A stretch of 64,000 nucleotides of DNA from NCBI GenBank assembly GCA_016934825.1, contig JAFGSB010000109.1, positions 1 to 64,000 of the forward strand. Direction: 5' to 3'. Below, one piece after another: positions 8,485 to 16,783 of this stretch (within the stretch, counting starts at the first letter, position 1; each line of letters opens with the position of its first letter). The stretch comes from Candidatus Zhuqueibacterota bacterium (GTDB taxonomy: Bacteria; Zhuqueibacterota; Zhuqueibacteria; Residuimicrobiales; Krinioviventaceae). The notes beneath the pieces are model-generated. The model saw only the letters and a program-made list of their open reading frames with translations. It was not told the origin of the DNA and did not search any database. The position numbers and the translations under genes are program-made.

Positions 8485-8832
8485 TTATTTCGGTGCCTTA
8501 ATATTATCAATCGCATCAAATTCGTTATCATAGTTAATAAGGATATTCCCCAATTGCGCAATTTCAATCAGACTTTGTACTCTTTTATTAGCGCCAAAAA
8601 TCGCAAAATTGGCACCGATTTCCCTCGCCTGTCTCAATCCGAGTAAAATAGCTCCCAGACCGGAGCTGTCGGCGTATTTCGTATCTGACAAATCAATTAA
8701 TACTTTATGGTCTTTTTCTTTTATCAGTACGAGCAATTGGGCCTTCAAATCAGGTGCAATACGGGTATCCAGCCTCTGTTCTTTCAATCGCAGAATTTTT
8801 ACATTATCAACTTCTTCCAATAAAAAATTCAT
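8485..8832 (-). CDS. STAS-domain anti-sigma-factor antagonist
   Basis: A 115-residue single STAS domain of the SpoIIAA/RsbV type. The signature KVLIDLSDTKYADSSGLGAI carries the phosphorylatable serine (Ser56 or Ser57) that a cognate HPK-type anti-sigma kinase would modify. In the family, unphosphorylated antagonist binds the kinase and frees a sigma factor or other target. No kinase or PP2C phosphatase partner lies in this window. Its ATG overlaps the stop of the upstream GT2 gene by 4 bp (ATGA), so it is co-translated with the glycan cluster, which is unusual company. It may alternatively act on envelope or secretion targets, as some STAS proteins do. Confidence 0.85.
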   Translation of the reverse strand: MNFLLEEVDNVKILRLKEQRLDTRIAPDLKAQLLVLIKEKDHKVLIDLSDTKYADSSGLGAILLGLRQAREIGANFAIFGANKRVQSLIEIAQLGNILINYDNEFDAIDNIKAPK

Positions 8833-9632
8833 TTATGTGAACCTCCATCATCATGAATAATGTTATTTACTTTACTAATTTCCCACAACTTTGCATATTT
8901 CATTGCAACATAACCCGCTGATAAAAGACATAACATAAAACCCTGCATCCCGTCAAGAAAGCCTAATTTAAATATATACATTTTTAACCAGGTATGCAAA
9001 GGTCTAAATAAAATATTTAAAAAACCCGGCTTTTTACCACGTTCAGCAAGTTCTTCAGCGGCAAAAGATGTATATCTGTTAAACTTCCACAAATAATGTT
9101 CCAATGAATCATCCGTGTAATGTAAAAGATCATTTTTTAACCGTCCTTGATTTCCCCCCAATAATAGACCTTCATGTACTTTGTGATTGCTGAATCGGGC
9201 TCTGTTATGTCGAAATAATCTCAATACATAACCGGGATACCAGCCGCAATGCCTGATCCATTTGCCAAGGAAAAAAGCTTTTCGAGCACATTCGAAACCG
9301 TTTTCCTCGGGATTCCTTGCAATGAGGTGTTTGATCTCCAGCGCCAGTTCCGGTGTTACCCTTTCATCCGCGTCGACCCAGAGTACCCATTCCGAACTCA
9401 CCTGGTTCAGAGCGTAATTTTTGTTTTCCGAATACCCCTCCCATTCCTTCACAAAAACCTTGTTTGTATATTTAAGCGCGACAGGTATTGTTTTATCCGT
9501 ACTTTGCGAATCGACGACAATAATTTCATCCGCCCATTGAACGCTTTTTAAACACGCGTCAATGTGCCGCTCCTCGTTAAATGTGATGACAATGACGGAT
9601 ATGGTACTCACTTTCGATTTACGCCTCCGCAT
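8829..9632 (-). CDS. GT2 glycosyltransferase, LPS core (WaaE/KdtX-like)
   Basis: Family 2 glycosyltransferase of up to 267 residues. N-terminal ISVIVITFNEE, DEIIVVDSQSTDKT (nucleotide-sugar and DxD-like region) and WVDADER identify a GT-A fold. The cytosolic C-terminal part (HTWLKMYIFKLGFLDG and following) with amphipathic/hydrophobic segments is typical of the WaaE/KdtX group that adds a hexose to heptose in the LPS inner core. Two starts are possible: ATG 9632, overlapping the previous gene by 14 bp with no Shine-Dalgarno, or GTG 9611, which has GGAGG 12 bases before it and leaves no overlap. It is a close relative of the next gene, suggesting tandem duplication. Confidence 0.88.
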   Translation of the reverse strand: MRRRKSKVSTISVIVITFNEERHIDACLKSVQWADEIIVVDSQSTDKTIPVALKYTNKVFVKEWEGYSENKNYALNQVSSEWVLWVDADERVTPELALEIKHLIARNPEENGFECARKAFFLGKWIRHCGWYPGYVLRLFRHNRARFSNHKVHEGLLLGGNQGRLKNDLLHYTDDSLEHYLWKFNRYTSFAAEELAERGKKPGFLNILFRPLHTWLKMYIFKLGFLDGMQGFMLCLLSAGYVAMKYAKLWEISKVNNIIHDDGGSHK

Positions 9633-10377
9633 TTTTATTGTTCTGCAAAAGCCATATCTTCATATATAATACCATTTTTAAATATGCCGCGATCCAGCTT
9701 AATAAAAATCCGCGGACTCCTTCCCTGAAACCTTTTTGGCTGAAATACTTGATCAAAAAAGTGCTGAGGGGATGAAATATAAAATGATACCAGTGCACTT
9801 TTTTTCTGTTAATTCTATCCAGCGCCTCCAGTGTTGTATAGTGATTGAGCTTCTGTAGACTGCTGAAAAGCGTAGGATGCGAAAAATGATCGAGGTCATT
9901 TTTCAGCCTCCCCACTATGCCGTTCACCAGAAATCCTTCATGCACACGGGATGTATTGACTGTCGTTTTGGACTTTCGAAATAATCGCATCTGATAACCG
10001 GGATACCAGCCGCAATAACGTATCCACTTTTTCAAAAAATATGATCTTCTTGCAATATAATAACCATCGTCCAATGTTTCCGTACCTAACAATTCCTTTA
10101 TTTCTGACGCCAGTTCCGGCCGGATGACTTCATCAGCATCTATCGACATTACCCAATCATTCCGGCATTTTTCGAGTGCACTTCTTTTTTGACTTGAAAA
10201 ATCCGTAAAGGATTGCACAAATACCTTATCCGTATATCGTTTACAAATGTCAACCGTTTTATCCGTACTGCCGCCGTCAACAATGACAATCTCATCCGCC
10301 ATAGTTATACTTTTAAGGCATTTTTCAATATTTTTTTCTTCATTCAGGGTGATGATAGCTGCTGATAATTTATACAT
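9619..10377 (-). CDS. GT2 glycosyltransferase, paralogue of the adjacent gene
   Basis: A 252-residue GT2 enzyme with the same order of motifs as its neighbour: SAAIITLNEEKNIEKC, ADEIVIVDGGSTDKT, MSIDADEVI, a middle RYCGWYPGYQMRLFR segment shared almost unchanged with the adjacent protein, and HPLSTFLIKYFSQKGF. The shared CGWYPGY block argues for duplication and then division of labour, probably consecutive sugars of the LPS core. The upstream heptosyltransferase ends 3 bp before its ATG. Acceptor and donor are unknown. Confidence 0.88.
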   Translation of the reverse strand: MYKLSAAIITLNEEKNIEKCLKSITMADEIVIVDGGSTDKTVDICKRYTDKVFVQSFTDFSSQKRSALEKCRNDWVMSIDADEVIRPELASEIKELLGTETLDDGYYIARRSYFLKKWIRYCGWYPGYQMRLFRKSKTTVNTSRVHEGFLVNGIVGRLKNDLDHFSHPTLFSSLQKLNHYTTLEALDRINRKKVHWYHFIFHPLSTFLIKYFSQKGFREGVRGFLLSWIAAYLKMVLYMKIWLLQNNKNAEA

Positions 10378-10380
10378 AAC

Positions 10381-11430
10381 TCATTCGAATAAATTATTTT
10401 TATAAATACATTTTTCAACTGCCGAAAATACGGCATCAACAGACAAAGCATTCATACACGACAGTGTATCGCAATCAAGCCGGTTGCAGCACAGACAATC
10501 AAGATTATCTTTATAAACAATCTGGTGAATATCTCCATAAGGACCCTGAAGTTTATAATTTGTCGGGCCGTAAATCGCAACACAGGGTGTAGACATCGCA
10601 GCGGCGATATGCATCGGCCCGGAATCCGTCGAAACCATCAGGTCGGTCTTGGCCAAAATGGCACCAAGCTGCTTCAAATCCGTCTCCGGGATCAACATGG
10701 TTTTTACCTTTGAGAGCGCCTGTAATCTTAACGCATCGTCCTTTTCACCGGGACCCCAGAGCAAAAGAACCTGTGTTTGGTATTTCGCGACAATGCGTTC
10801 ACTTAATTCCGCAAATCGTTCCAGCGGCCACCTTTTTGCCGGCCAGCCGCCTGAAAAATTAAGCGCCAAAACCCGTTTTCCGTCCAGTCCCTGCTCTTTC
10901 CAAAATTCATCAGCAAATTGTTTACTTTGGGGATCAATGAAAAAGCTGAGCTCTTTTGAGATTACGGGTATATTCAGGGCCGTTAAAGCGTCAAGATGCC
11001 ATGGCGCTTCATGTATATGGCTCGCCCGGGTCCTGACAACATTGTTATAAGCCAATTGACGGATTCGGTAATTATAGCCAACCCTCTTCGGAGCCCCGCT
11101 GATCACCGATAATATCGCGCTGCGTGGATTACCGAAAAAATCGAATACTATGTCATATTTACGTCTACGAATTTGATAAAGAAATTGAACATGATATTTT
11201 AACCGTCCATACCATGACAAATTTAAATTTTTCGGACGATCCAGTATGATCACATCATTCAAAAACGGGTTGCCTGCCACAATCTGTGAACCGGCTTTCT
11301 CGGTTAAAAAATCAATACGGGCATCAGGAAACGCACTGCGTAAATTCTCCAGGACAATGGTTGACAACAGCACATCACCAACGGCCCGTAGTTTAATAAC
11401 AAGAATATTTTTTACATTTTTTATAATCAT
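10381..11430 (-). CDS. Heptosyltransferase family protein (GT9), first copy
   Basis: GT9-type enzyme of 349 residues. It has the WaaC/WaaF/WaaQ hallmark N-terminus ILVIKLRAVGDVLLST, the central LNFSGGWPAKRWPLERF, and the C-terminal nucleotide-sugar site STDSGPMHIAAAMSTPCVAIYGPTN. A late Cys-rich tail (CLCCNRLDCDTLSC) is common in WaaF/RfaQ relatives. Expected role: transfer of ADP-heptose to the LPS core at the cytosolic face of the inner membrane. A terminator-like hairpin sits immediately upstream of its start codon. Confidence 0.9.
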   Translation of the reverse strand: MIIKNVKNILVIKLRAVGDVLLSTIVLENLRSAFPDARIDFLTEKAGSQIVAGNPFLNDVIILDRPKNLNLSWYGRLKYHVQFLYQIRRRKYDIVFDFFGNPRSAILSVISGAPKRVGYNYRIRQLAYNNVVRTRASHIHEAPWHLDALTALNIPVISKELSFFIDPQSKQFADEFWKEQGLDGKRVLALNFSGGWPAKRWPLERFAELSERIVAKYQTQVLLLWGPGEKDDALRLQALSKVKTMLIPETDLKQLGAILAKTDLMVSTDSGPMHIAAAMSTPCVAIYGPTNYKLQGPYGDIHQIVYKDNLDCLCCNRLDCDTLSCMNALSVDAVFSAVEKCIYKNNLFE

Positions 11431-11432
11431 TT

Positions 11433-11467
11433 AAAAAAGGCCCGGCATATAAATCAGAAACCGGGCC
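11433..11467 (-). terminator. Terminator-like hairpin abutting a start codon
   Basis: On the minus strand GGCCCGG pairs with CCGGGCC (plus positions 11461-11467 and 11439-11445) around a 15-nt loop, followed by six T residues (11433-11438). The T run ends 2 bp before the ATG of the heptosyltransferase gene. It follows the NUDIX gene and can end its transcript, but would also occlude the next gene's ribosome-binding site. Confidence 0.65.
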
Positions 11468-11489
11468 ATTCAAATTTTTCTGGGAAAAT

Positions 11490-11960
11490 TTACTTTAATC
11501 GTTTATTCAGCGTCTGATATAATGTAAAAGCTTTGTTTATTAAAGATATTGTTTTATCGGAAGTATTTATTTCTTCCAATTCATTTCGGGAAAACCAGCG
11601 TGCCTGTTCTGCATCCGAATTTGCTTGCAAAATACCGCTTTGATAAACAGCTAAAAATTCAATTACTATATAGTGGTATTTTATTTTTCCCGAATCACAT
11701 TTTTCAATAAATTCATAATAATCAACATATTGAAGCAATTCAACATAAAGTCCGCATTCTTCATATATTTCTCTTTTCGCGGTATTTTCAAGCAATTCAC
11801 CTAATTCGACAAGTCCGCCGGGAACAGTCCAGATTCCTTTATTGGGTTGCTGACCGCGTTTTACCAATACAAATTTATCATCTTTTATTATGACAACCCC
11901 CACTCCAACTTTTGGGTGAGGAGGATATTTGCGGTAATTACCAGGCGCAAGATCAGTCAT
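11490..11960 (-). CDS. NUDIX hydrolase
   Basis: A 156-residue protein with a complete Nudix box from Gly49 to Leu71: G-x5-Glu55-x7-Arg63-Glu64-x2-Glu67-Glu68-x-Gly70. The box coordinates Mg and cleaves a nucleoside diphosphate linked to another moiety. KRGQQPNKGIWTVPGG before the box resembles ADP-ribose/ADP-sugar pyrophosphatases and general house-cleaning Nudix enzymes. Its place between two heptosyltransferases makes a nucleotide-sugar substrate attractive, but this is inference only. Confidence 0.88.
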   Translation of the reverse strand: MTDLAPGNYRKYPPHPKVGVGVVIIKDDKFVLVKRGQQPNKGIWTVPGGLVELGELLENTAKREIYEECGLYVELLQYVDYYEFIEKCDSGKIKYHYIVIEFLAVYQSGILQANSDAEQARWFSRNELEEINTSDKTISLINKAFTLYQTLNKRLK

Positions 11961-12008
11961 TTACTAATCTCAAAACCGAAAAGAAAACATTACAGAATGA
12001 ATGTTTAC

Positions 12009-12311
12009 TTAATCCCATTCATTATCGCCTTCCCAGGATGGTGTCCCATCGATCCAGTCTTCATCAGAATCGTTCCATTCATCCTCTTCTTCTTCTTCCC
12101 AGTCTTCGTCATCCTCCCAAAAGTCTTCATCCCAATCGTCTAATTCTTCTTCCTTAACATCGGGATCTTCAAAAGAATCCTCACTGTCAGGGATTTCCTC
12201 CCAATCTTCATCGACTACTTCATCTTCGTCATTCACATTATCGTCTTCTTGATCTTGTAAGGAAAAAGAATCATCAAAATAATCATCAATAATGTTCGAT
12301 TCTTTACTCAT
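12009..12311 (-). CDS. Hyperacidic, Trp-rich small protein of unknown function
   Basis: A 100-residue protein in which 53 residues are Asp or Glu, eight are Trp, only two are Lys and none is Arg. There is no signal peptide, membrane segment or recognisable fold; it should be disordered and strongly anionic at neutral pH. It is judged real because AGAGG sits six bases before the ATG and a promoter-like pair lies upstream. The composition is also too extreme for a random frame. Trp recurs after or among acidic runs (DDW, EDW, DEW). It could be a metal- or polyamine-binding or protein-interaction tail, but no function is claimed. Confidence 0.7.
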   Translation of the reverse strand: MSKESNIIDDYFDDSFSLQDQEDDNVNDEDEVVDEDWEEIPDSEDSFEDPDVKEEELDDWDEDFWEDDEDWEEEEEDEWNDSDEDWIDGTPSWEGDNEWD

Positions 12312-12356
12312 AATTTCCTCTTTTTTTACTTTTTACATAGTTTAAAACGCGGCGGA

Positions 12357-12385
12357 AAAATACCAAATGCTTTTAAAAGATGCAA
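12357..12385 (-). promoter_or_regulatory. Possible promoter of the acidic-protein gene
   Basis: On the minus strand, TTGCAT (12380-12385), a 17-nt spacer and TATTTT (12357-12362) lie about 45 bp before the ATG at 12311. The match to the sigma-70 consensus is moderate. Confidence 0.4.
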
Positions 12386-12486
12386 GATTTTTTTTATCAA
12401 TTCTCATTAAATTCATTAACGCCCGTTTTGTTCCATTAAATTAAATTTATATAGTAAAAACTTTAGGTAAAAAAACAAGTCTTTTT

Positions 12487-13584
12487 TTACAATAGCAATT
12501 TTTGTGCTATTTTAATGACTTTATTCGGTTTTATTTCATAGCATTCATGATTAATACCCCGGACAGCAACAAATTGTTCCCCAATCGGTTTCCATTCTTC
12601 AGGATTTGTGGGTCCGAAAACGACGACAAGCGGAACCCCTGCCGCTGCCGCCAGATGCATTACTCCTGTGTCATTACACAAAAACAAGGAAGAACAGGAT
12701 AATAACGCGGCTACTTTGCGAATTTCAGGATGTGTAACACTAATAAAGGAGCCGGATATAAATTCCTCTAATTGTTTTCCCAGGTTTTCTTCACCGGGTC
12801 CCCATGTTAACAGTAATTGCGCATTATTTTCTTTAGACAACCGGTTTACCGCCGCGGCGAAATTTTCCACGGGCCATCGATTACCTTTTTTCCCGGCCCC
12901 CGGGTGAACCGAAATAATTTTTTTAGTTTCGTCCCAGCCTTTAGTTTTTAAGAAATTTAACGCCCATTCTTTTTCCGATGTTAATAGTGTAATGTGCTCC
13001 GATAAATCATTCGTATCAGCCCCTATATATCTGACAATATCAAGGTTCCTCTCACTCTGGTGATTTATTCCTGGTAAATAAGGTGCATTCATATTATAAA
13101 AAAAATTGCGCAGGGCGCCGTGAAAAGGCAAATGCTCGGATCCCAAAATATAGGACGCTCCCGAAAAACGGGCAATTAAATCACTCGTTAAAGAATGGGA
13201 CACCGTATTCAACACGACTGCCAGATCATATTTGTCAGTCAATTGTTTAATAAAACCGAAAATCCTTTTTAAATTCCAGTCCCGCCCATGTTCATAAAAG
13301 GGAATGACTTTATTGATATATTGATTATGCAGAGCCAGGGATGCGGTATAATTTCGGGCAACCACAGCTATGAACGCGTTCGGGAATTTTGATCTTAACG
13401 CCCGAAATACAGGAGTGGATAAGAGAAAATCACCCAATTGGTCATGTTGTCGGACAATTAATATTCTTTTGATCCCGTTGGATTTAAATTGACTGAGATG
13501 TATTTCCGATTTTCCAAGCCACTTTTCCAAAAAGCGTATAAGATTATATTTAAAAAATTGTTCTATTCTTCGCCAGCGTATCAA
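12487..13584 (-). CDS. Heptosyltransferase family protein (GT9), second copy
   Basis: A 365-residue GT9 enzyme with KRILIVRQHDQLGDFLLSTP near residue 40, VHPGAGKKGNRWPVENF and FLCNDTGVMHLAAAAGVPLVVVFGPT. It has a longer basic N-terminus than the first copy. The start is TTG at 13584 with GGAG five bases before it. It is the probable partner of the other GT9 gene in building the heptose region of the LPS core, or it may act on another glycan; donor specificity cannot be read from sequence. Confidence 0.88.
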   Translation of the reverse strand: MIRWRRIEQFFKYNLIRFLEKWLGKSEIHLSQFKSNGIKRILIVRQHDQLGDFLLSTPVFRALRSKFPNAFIAVVARNYTASLALHNQYINKVIPFYEHGRDWNLKRIFGFIKQLTDKYDLAVVLNTVSHSLTSDLIARFSGASYILGSEHLPFHGALRNFFYNMNAPYLPGINHQSERNLDIVRYIGADTNDLSEHITLLTSEKEWALNFLKTKGWDETKKIISVHPGAGKKGNRWPVENFAAAVNRLSKENNAQLLLTWGPGEENLGKQLEEFISGSFISVTHPEIRKVAALLSCSSLFLCNDTGVMHLAAAAGVPLVVVFGPTNPEEWKPIGEQFVAVRGINHECYEIKPNKVIKIAQKLLL

Positions 13585-13599
13585 TCAAACTCCATTTTG

Positions 13600-14700
13600 T
13601 TAATTCATTTTAGAGACAGATAATTCAAATAAAGATTCAAGTTCATCCAACATTCGGTCTATGGTGAATTTTTCCATAACACGTTGTCTGCCCTGTTCTC
13701 CCCATTTACGGGCAAGTCCGGGTTTTTGCATAATTTCCAGTATAGCTTCCGTTAAAGATTGTACATCATTAACCGGTACGATCAACCCGGTTTCCCTGTT
13801 TACGACAATCTCCGGCATAGAACTGACATTCGTCGTAATAACCGGTTTTCCGGCGGCCATAGCTTCAATTAAAACGATCCCGAATCCCTCCCATAATGAC
13901 GGCAAAACCAAACAATCGAATGCTTTCATAAGCTCGTTAATTTTATCCTGAAAACCAAGCAGATGAACCTTACCGGTCAAATCGTTTTCCGCGCAGTATG
14001 TTTTAATCTCATCCAAAAGCGGTCCCTCTCCCGCAATGACAAGGTGGGCCTTTGCAATTTTTTCCCGGGCTTTTAAAAACGCCCGCAACAGATTGGCAAG
14101 TCCTTTTCGTTCGTCCAACTGCCCCACAAAACCGATAAACTTAACACCGGGATCATCGCTCCATTCTTTTCTCAAATTAACAGCAGGCTGGGTTGTAAAA
14201 GGTTCCGGATCAATCCCGTTATAAATGACTTTGATCTTTTCAGGATTTAACCAGGCGGCATTTTTTAATAAGGCCTTTTTTGTCGCCTCAGAATTGGCGA
14301 TGATATTATCTGCCAGAAAATTGTAAGACAATTTATATTGAATTTTATTTTTCAACGGATAATCTATCCCCCGCCGCGGGATAACAACACAATTGCCGGC
14401 GCATTTTGCAGCAATCCCGCCGAATCTTAATTCCTTGTCCATATTCGTCAGTACAAGCTGTATATTTTCCTTTTTTATCAATTTCCAGGTACGAAAAATG
14501 GTCAGTGGTCCCAGATCCCCTCTGATTCGGAAACTTTTTACTTGAACGCCTAACTTTTCAGCCCTGCGTTCAAGTTCAGTCCCGGACCGGCATATAAGAA
14601 AAACCCTGTGACCGCGTTCCCGCAACCCTTTTAATGTTCTAAGCATCCAGATCTCACCGCCCCCGAACATTTGAATGCTGTTAATAAAAAGGATCCGCAT
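13600..14700 (-). CDS. GT4 glycosyltransferase
   Basis: GT-B fold enzyme of 366 residues: N-terminal MRILFINSIQMFGGGEIWML with the glycine-rich loop, a central GFVGQLDERKGLANLLRAF, and the C-terminal donor site with the EX7E motif (PSLWEGFGIVLIEAMAAGKPV). Family GT4 retaining transferases use UDP- or GDP-sugars. It lies within the LPS/surface-glycan run, and its ATG overlaps the upstream gene's stop by one base (TAATG), implying coupling. Confidence 0.9.
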   Translation of the reverse strand: MRILFINSIQMFGGGEIWMLRTLKGLRERGHRVFLICRSGTELERRAEKLGVQVKSFRIRGDLGPLTIFRTWKLIKKENIQLVLTNMDKELRFGGIAAKCAGNCVVIPRRGIDYPLKNKIQYKLSYNFLADNIIANSEATKKALLKNAAWLNPEKIKVIYNGIDPEPFTTQPAVNLRKEWSDDPGVKFIGFVGQLDERKGLANLLRAFLKAREKIAKAHLVIAGEGPLLDEIKTYCAENDLTGKVHLLGFQDKINELMKAFDCLVLPSLWEGFGIVLIEAMAAGKPVITTNVSSMPEIVVNRETGLIVPVNDVQSLTEAILEIMQKPGLARKWGEQGRQRVMEKFTIDRMLDELESLFELSVSKMN

Positions 14701-15776
14701 TAACCGATACCGGCAAGTTTATGTATTTCCTGAACTATCCCGGTCGAATCATGATATTTTTCCACCCAGGCCCGTCCTTTTAAACTAAGCTGTTTTCTCA
14801 ATTCCGCATCGTGGATTAACCGCAACAATTCCGATTTTAAATTATCCCTATTTACGACAACAAATGGGTGGTCCGGATACGCTTCGGCAAATCCGGGCGC
14901 AAGACATGAACAACACGGAATACCCATCGACAGCGCCTCAAGTGAATTGATTCCGTAACCCAGGTCGCCGATCTGGTCTATAAAAATATCACAGGATTGT
15001 TTGACTTCGATGGCCAATGAATAGGGCAAATTTTGAATTACAACAGCTTCAACATCGTTTTCACGGGCCAGTTCCCGCATTACCGGAATGATTATATCAC
15101 TGCCCTTGGCTTTTTGGTTTGTCGGCGCATGACCAATTCTGATCTTTTTATTGTTCTGTTCGACGATTTGAAAACGGCCGGCCTCAAACGGGAAAAAGAT
15201 ATGTTTTATATTCGGATGTAATTTTAAATGATCGTATTCAACGGTAAAATTGGCTTCAGATAACCGGTCAACCCCGGGTATGACACCTCTTGTACGTAAA
15301 TCACTGCCGGTATAACAGCAGATCACTTTTTTACCGTCCCTCATTATTCTTTCAATAAATTTTGAATTTCGGTAAAGATCAAGTCCGCCATCCAGTTGGT
15401 AAACATCAAAATCATTTAGCTTGTATTTACGGACGGCGGTTTCAATCCGGGGAGTCCATAATAAATCCCGCAGTTGAACCAGAAATTTTTCAGCAAAGGA
15501 ATGAGGTTCCCATACAATTGGTACAGCTTCGGGTTGTTTCAATTTGTTATCGACCATAATCTTTTCGGGATTTGAAACGATTTTTTTGATCCATTTTGTT
15601 CCGGCAAAATCAATGAAAGGCAATTTGAGACAAATGTCCTCAAAATACTTTCTTTTATCCCGGTACAAAGTGACAAGCCGGCTGTCGTAACCCATTCGGC
15701 GTTCCGTTAAAACAAATTGACCCGGAACACCGGATGTGTTGGTCGGCGCTATATGTAATATTCTGGTAGTTTTCAA
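14700..15776 (-). CDS. GT4-like glycosyltransferase
   Basis: A 358-residue protein with a weakly conserved N-terminal half and a GT-B/GT4-like C-terminal half: IGHAPTNQKAKGSDIIIPVM, then DQIGDLGYGINSLEALSMGIPCC, equivalent to the donor-site loop, and GRAWVEKYHD. The start is TTG at 15776 (MKTTRILHIAPTN). It probably adds a sugar to the same surface glycan as its coupled neighbour; the call rests on the C-terminal pattern. Confidence 0.7.
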   Translation of the reverse strand: MKTTRILHIAPTNTSGVPGQFVLTERRMGYDSRLVTLYRDKRKYFEDICLKLPFIDFAGTKWIKKIVSNPEKIMVDNKLKQPEAVPIVWEPHSFAEKFLVQLRDLLWTPRIETAVRKYKLNDFDVYQLDGGLDLYRNSKFIERIMRDGKKVICCYTGSDLRTRGVIPGVDRLSEANFTVEYDHLKLHPNIKHIFFPFEAGRFQIVEQNNKKIRIGHAPTNQKAKGSDIIIPVMRELARENDVEAVVIQNLPYSLAIEVKQSCDIFIDQIGDLGYGINSLEALSMGIPCCSCLAPGFAEAYPDHPFVVVNRDNLKSELLRLIHDAELRKQLSLKGRAWVEKYHDSTGIVQEIHKLAGIG

Positions 15777-15790
15777 TAGTGTCTGTCAGA

Positions 15791-16765
15791 TCAAGATTTA
15801 ACAATTAAGCGCAGGCTGTCTCTAAACACACCCTGAGCGCCAAAACTTTCTTTAAAACGAGCAAGCCCCCAATTTGGATCCTCATTTACAGTAAAAATCC
15901 CATAATCCAGGAATCCGAATTTTTCCGAAATACCCCAATCAATAATATCATGAAACAATAAATTCACACCCCGGTACTGTTGAAAATCATCATTATGACT
16001 GATATAAAAAGCAAGCACCACCCTTGCATTACAAATAAACATAACAACGCCCGCCACCATGATCTCTCCGTGAAATGCGGCAAACAGTTTAATGCGGTCA
16101 GGATACATTTTTTTTAATTTTAATAACTCTTCAAGAGAATGTGTGGGTGTTACATTATGACGCAGCCTAAGATTTTTTTCAAGTATTTTGTAAAATGCCG
16201 GATAATCATCCGATTCGCGGACCACGGTACCCAACTTCCAGGCGCGGCGAACCGCCCTTCGGGATCCCTCGTTAAAGGTCGTGAGAATATTTTCGCGTGT
16301 GAAATCAAGCGGGATCACGCTGGAAATTTCTCTTTTCCGATAAGTAAAACCGTTTTGAATTAACGCAAAATCAATGTAATTACAAGGTCGTCGGGAATAG
16401 ACCTGCGGCGGCGGTGTAATATCAATCGCATTAAATCCGGATTTACCGGCATATTCAATCAAAGCCTGAACCATACTGAAGGCATCTTTGATAGATAAGA
16501 CATCCAGGCATACAAAACCGCCATAGGAAGCGCCGCGGTGAGAAAACAAGATTCGCTGGTTTTGCAGGCTAACATCAACAGCGGGGAACAGTGCAATTAT
16601 TTTTCCCTCTTTATAAAATAAAAGTGAAAAATCTTTGAACCGGTCGGGCGGATGGTATGACAAGAATTTTCGTTCATGAAATATTGTGCCGTTGTTTGTC
16701 GTTGTCACAAATTCTTCCCATACATCTTTTAATTTGTCCGAGTATTGTACAATCTCGAGAGACAA
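15791..16765 (-). CDS. FemAB/GNAT-like acyltransferase
   Basis: A 324-residue protein resembling the FemAB-like branch of the GNAT superfamily: an N-terminal FHERKFLSYHPPDRF, IDITPPPQVYSRRPCNYIDFAL, the SRRAVRRAWKLG segment, HSLEELLKLKKMYPDRIKLFAAFHGEIMVAGVV, and AFYISHNDDFQQYRGVNLLFHDIIDWG as the C-terminal acetyl/aminoacyl-transfer core. Relatives either attach amino acids to peptidoglycan stem peptides or modify exopolysaccharides. In this glycan cluster the second is more likely, but this is inference. The start is TTG at 16765. Confidence 0.7.
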   Translation of the reverse strand: MSLEIVQYSDKLKDVWEEFVTTTNNGTIFHERKFLSYHPPDRFKDFSLLFYKEGKIIALFPAVDVSLQNQRILFSHRGASYGGFVCLDVLSIKDAFSMVQALIEYAGKSGFNAIDITPPPQVYSRRPCNYIDFALIQNGFTYRKREISSVIPLDFTRENILTTFNEGSRRAVRRAWKLGTVVRESDDYPAFYKILEKNLRLRHNVTPTHSLEELLKLKKMYPDRIKLFAAFHGEIMVAGVVMFICNARVVLAFYISHNDDFQQYRGVNLLFHDIIDWGISEKFGFLDYGIFTVNEDPNWGLARFKESFGAQGVFRDSLRLIVKS

Positions 16766-16783
16766 TCCGCTTATCCTTTCACG

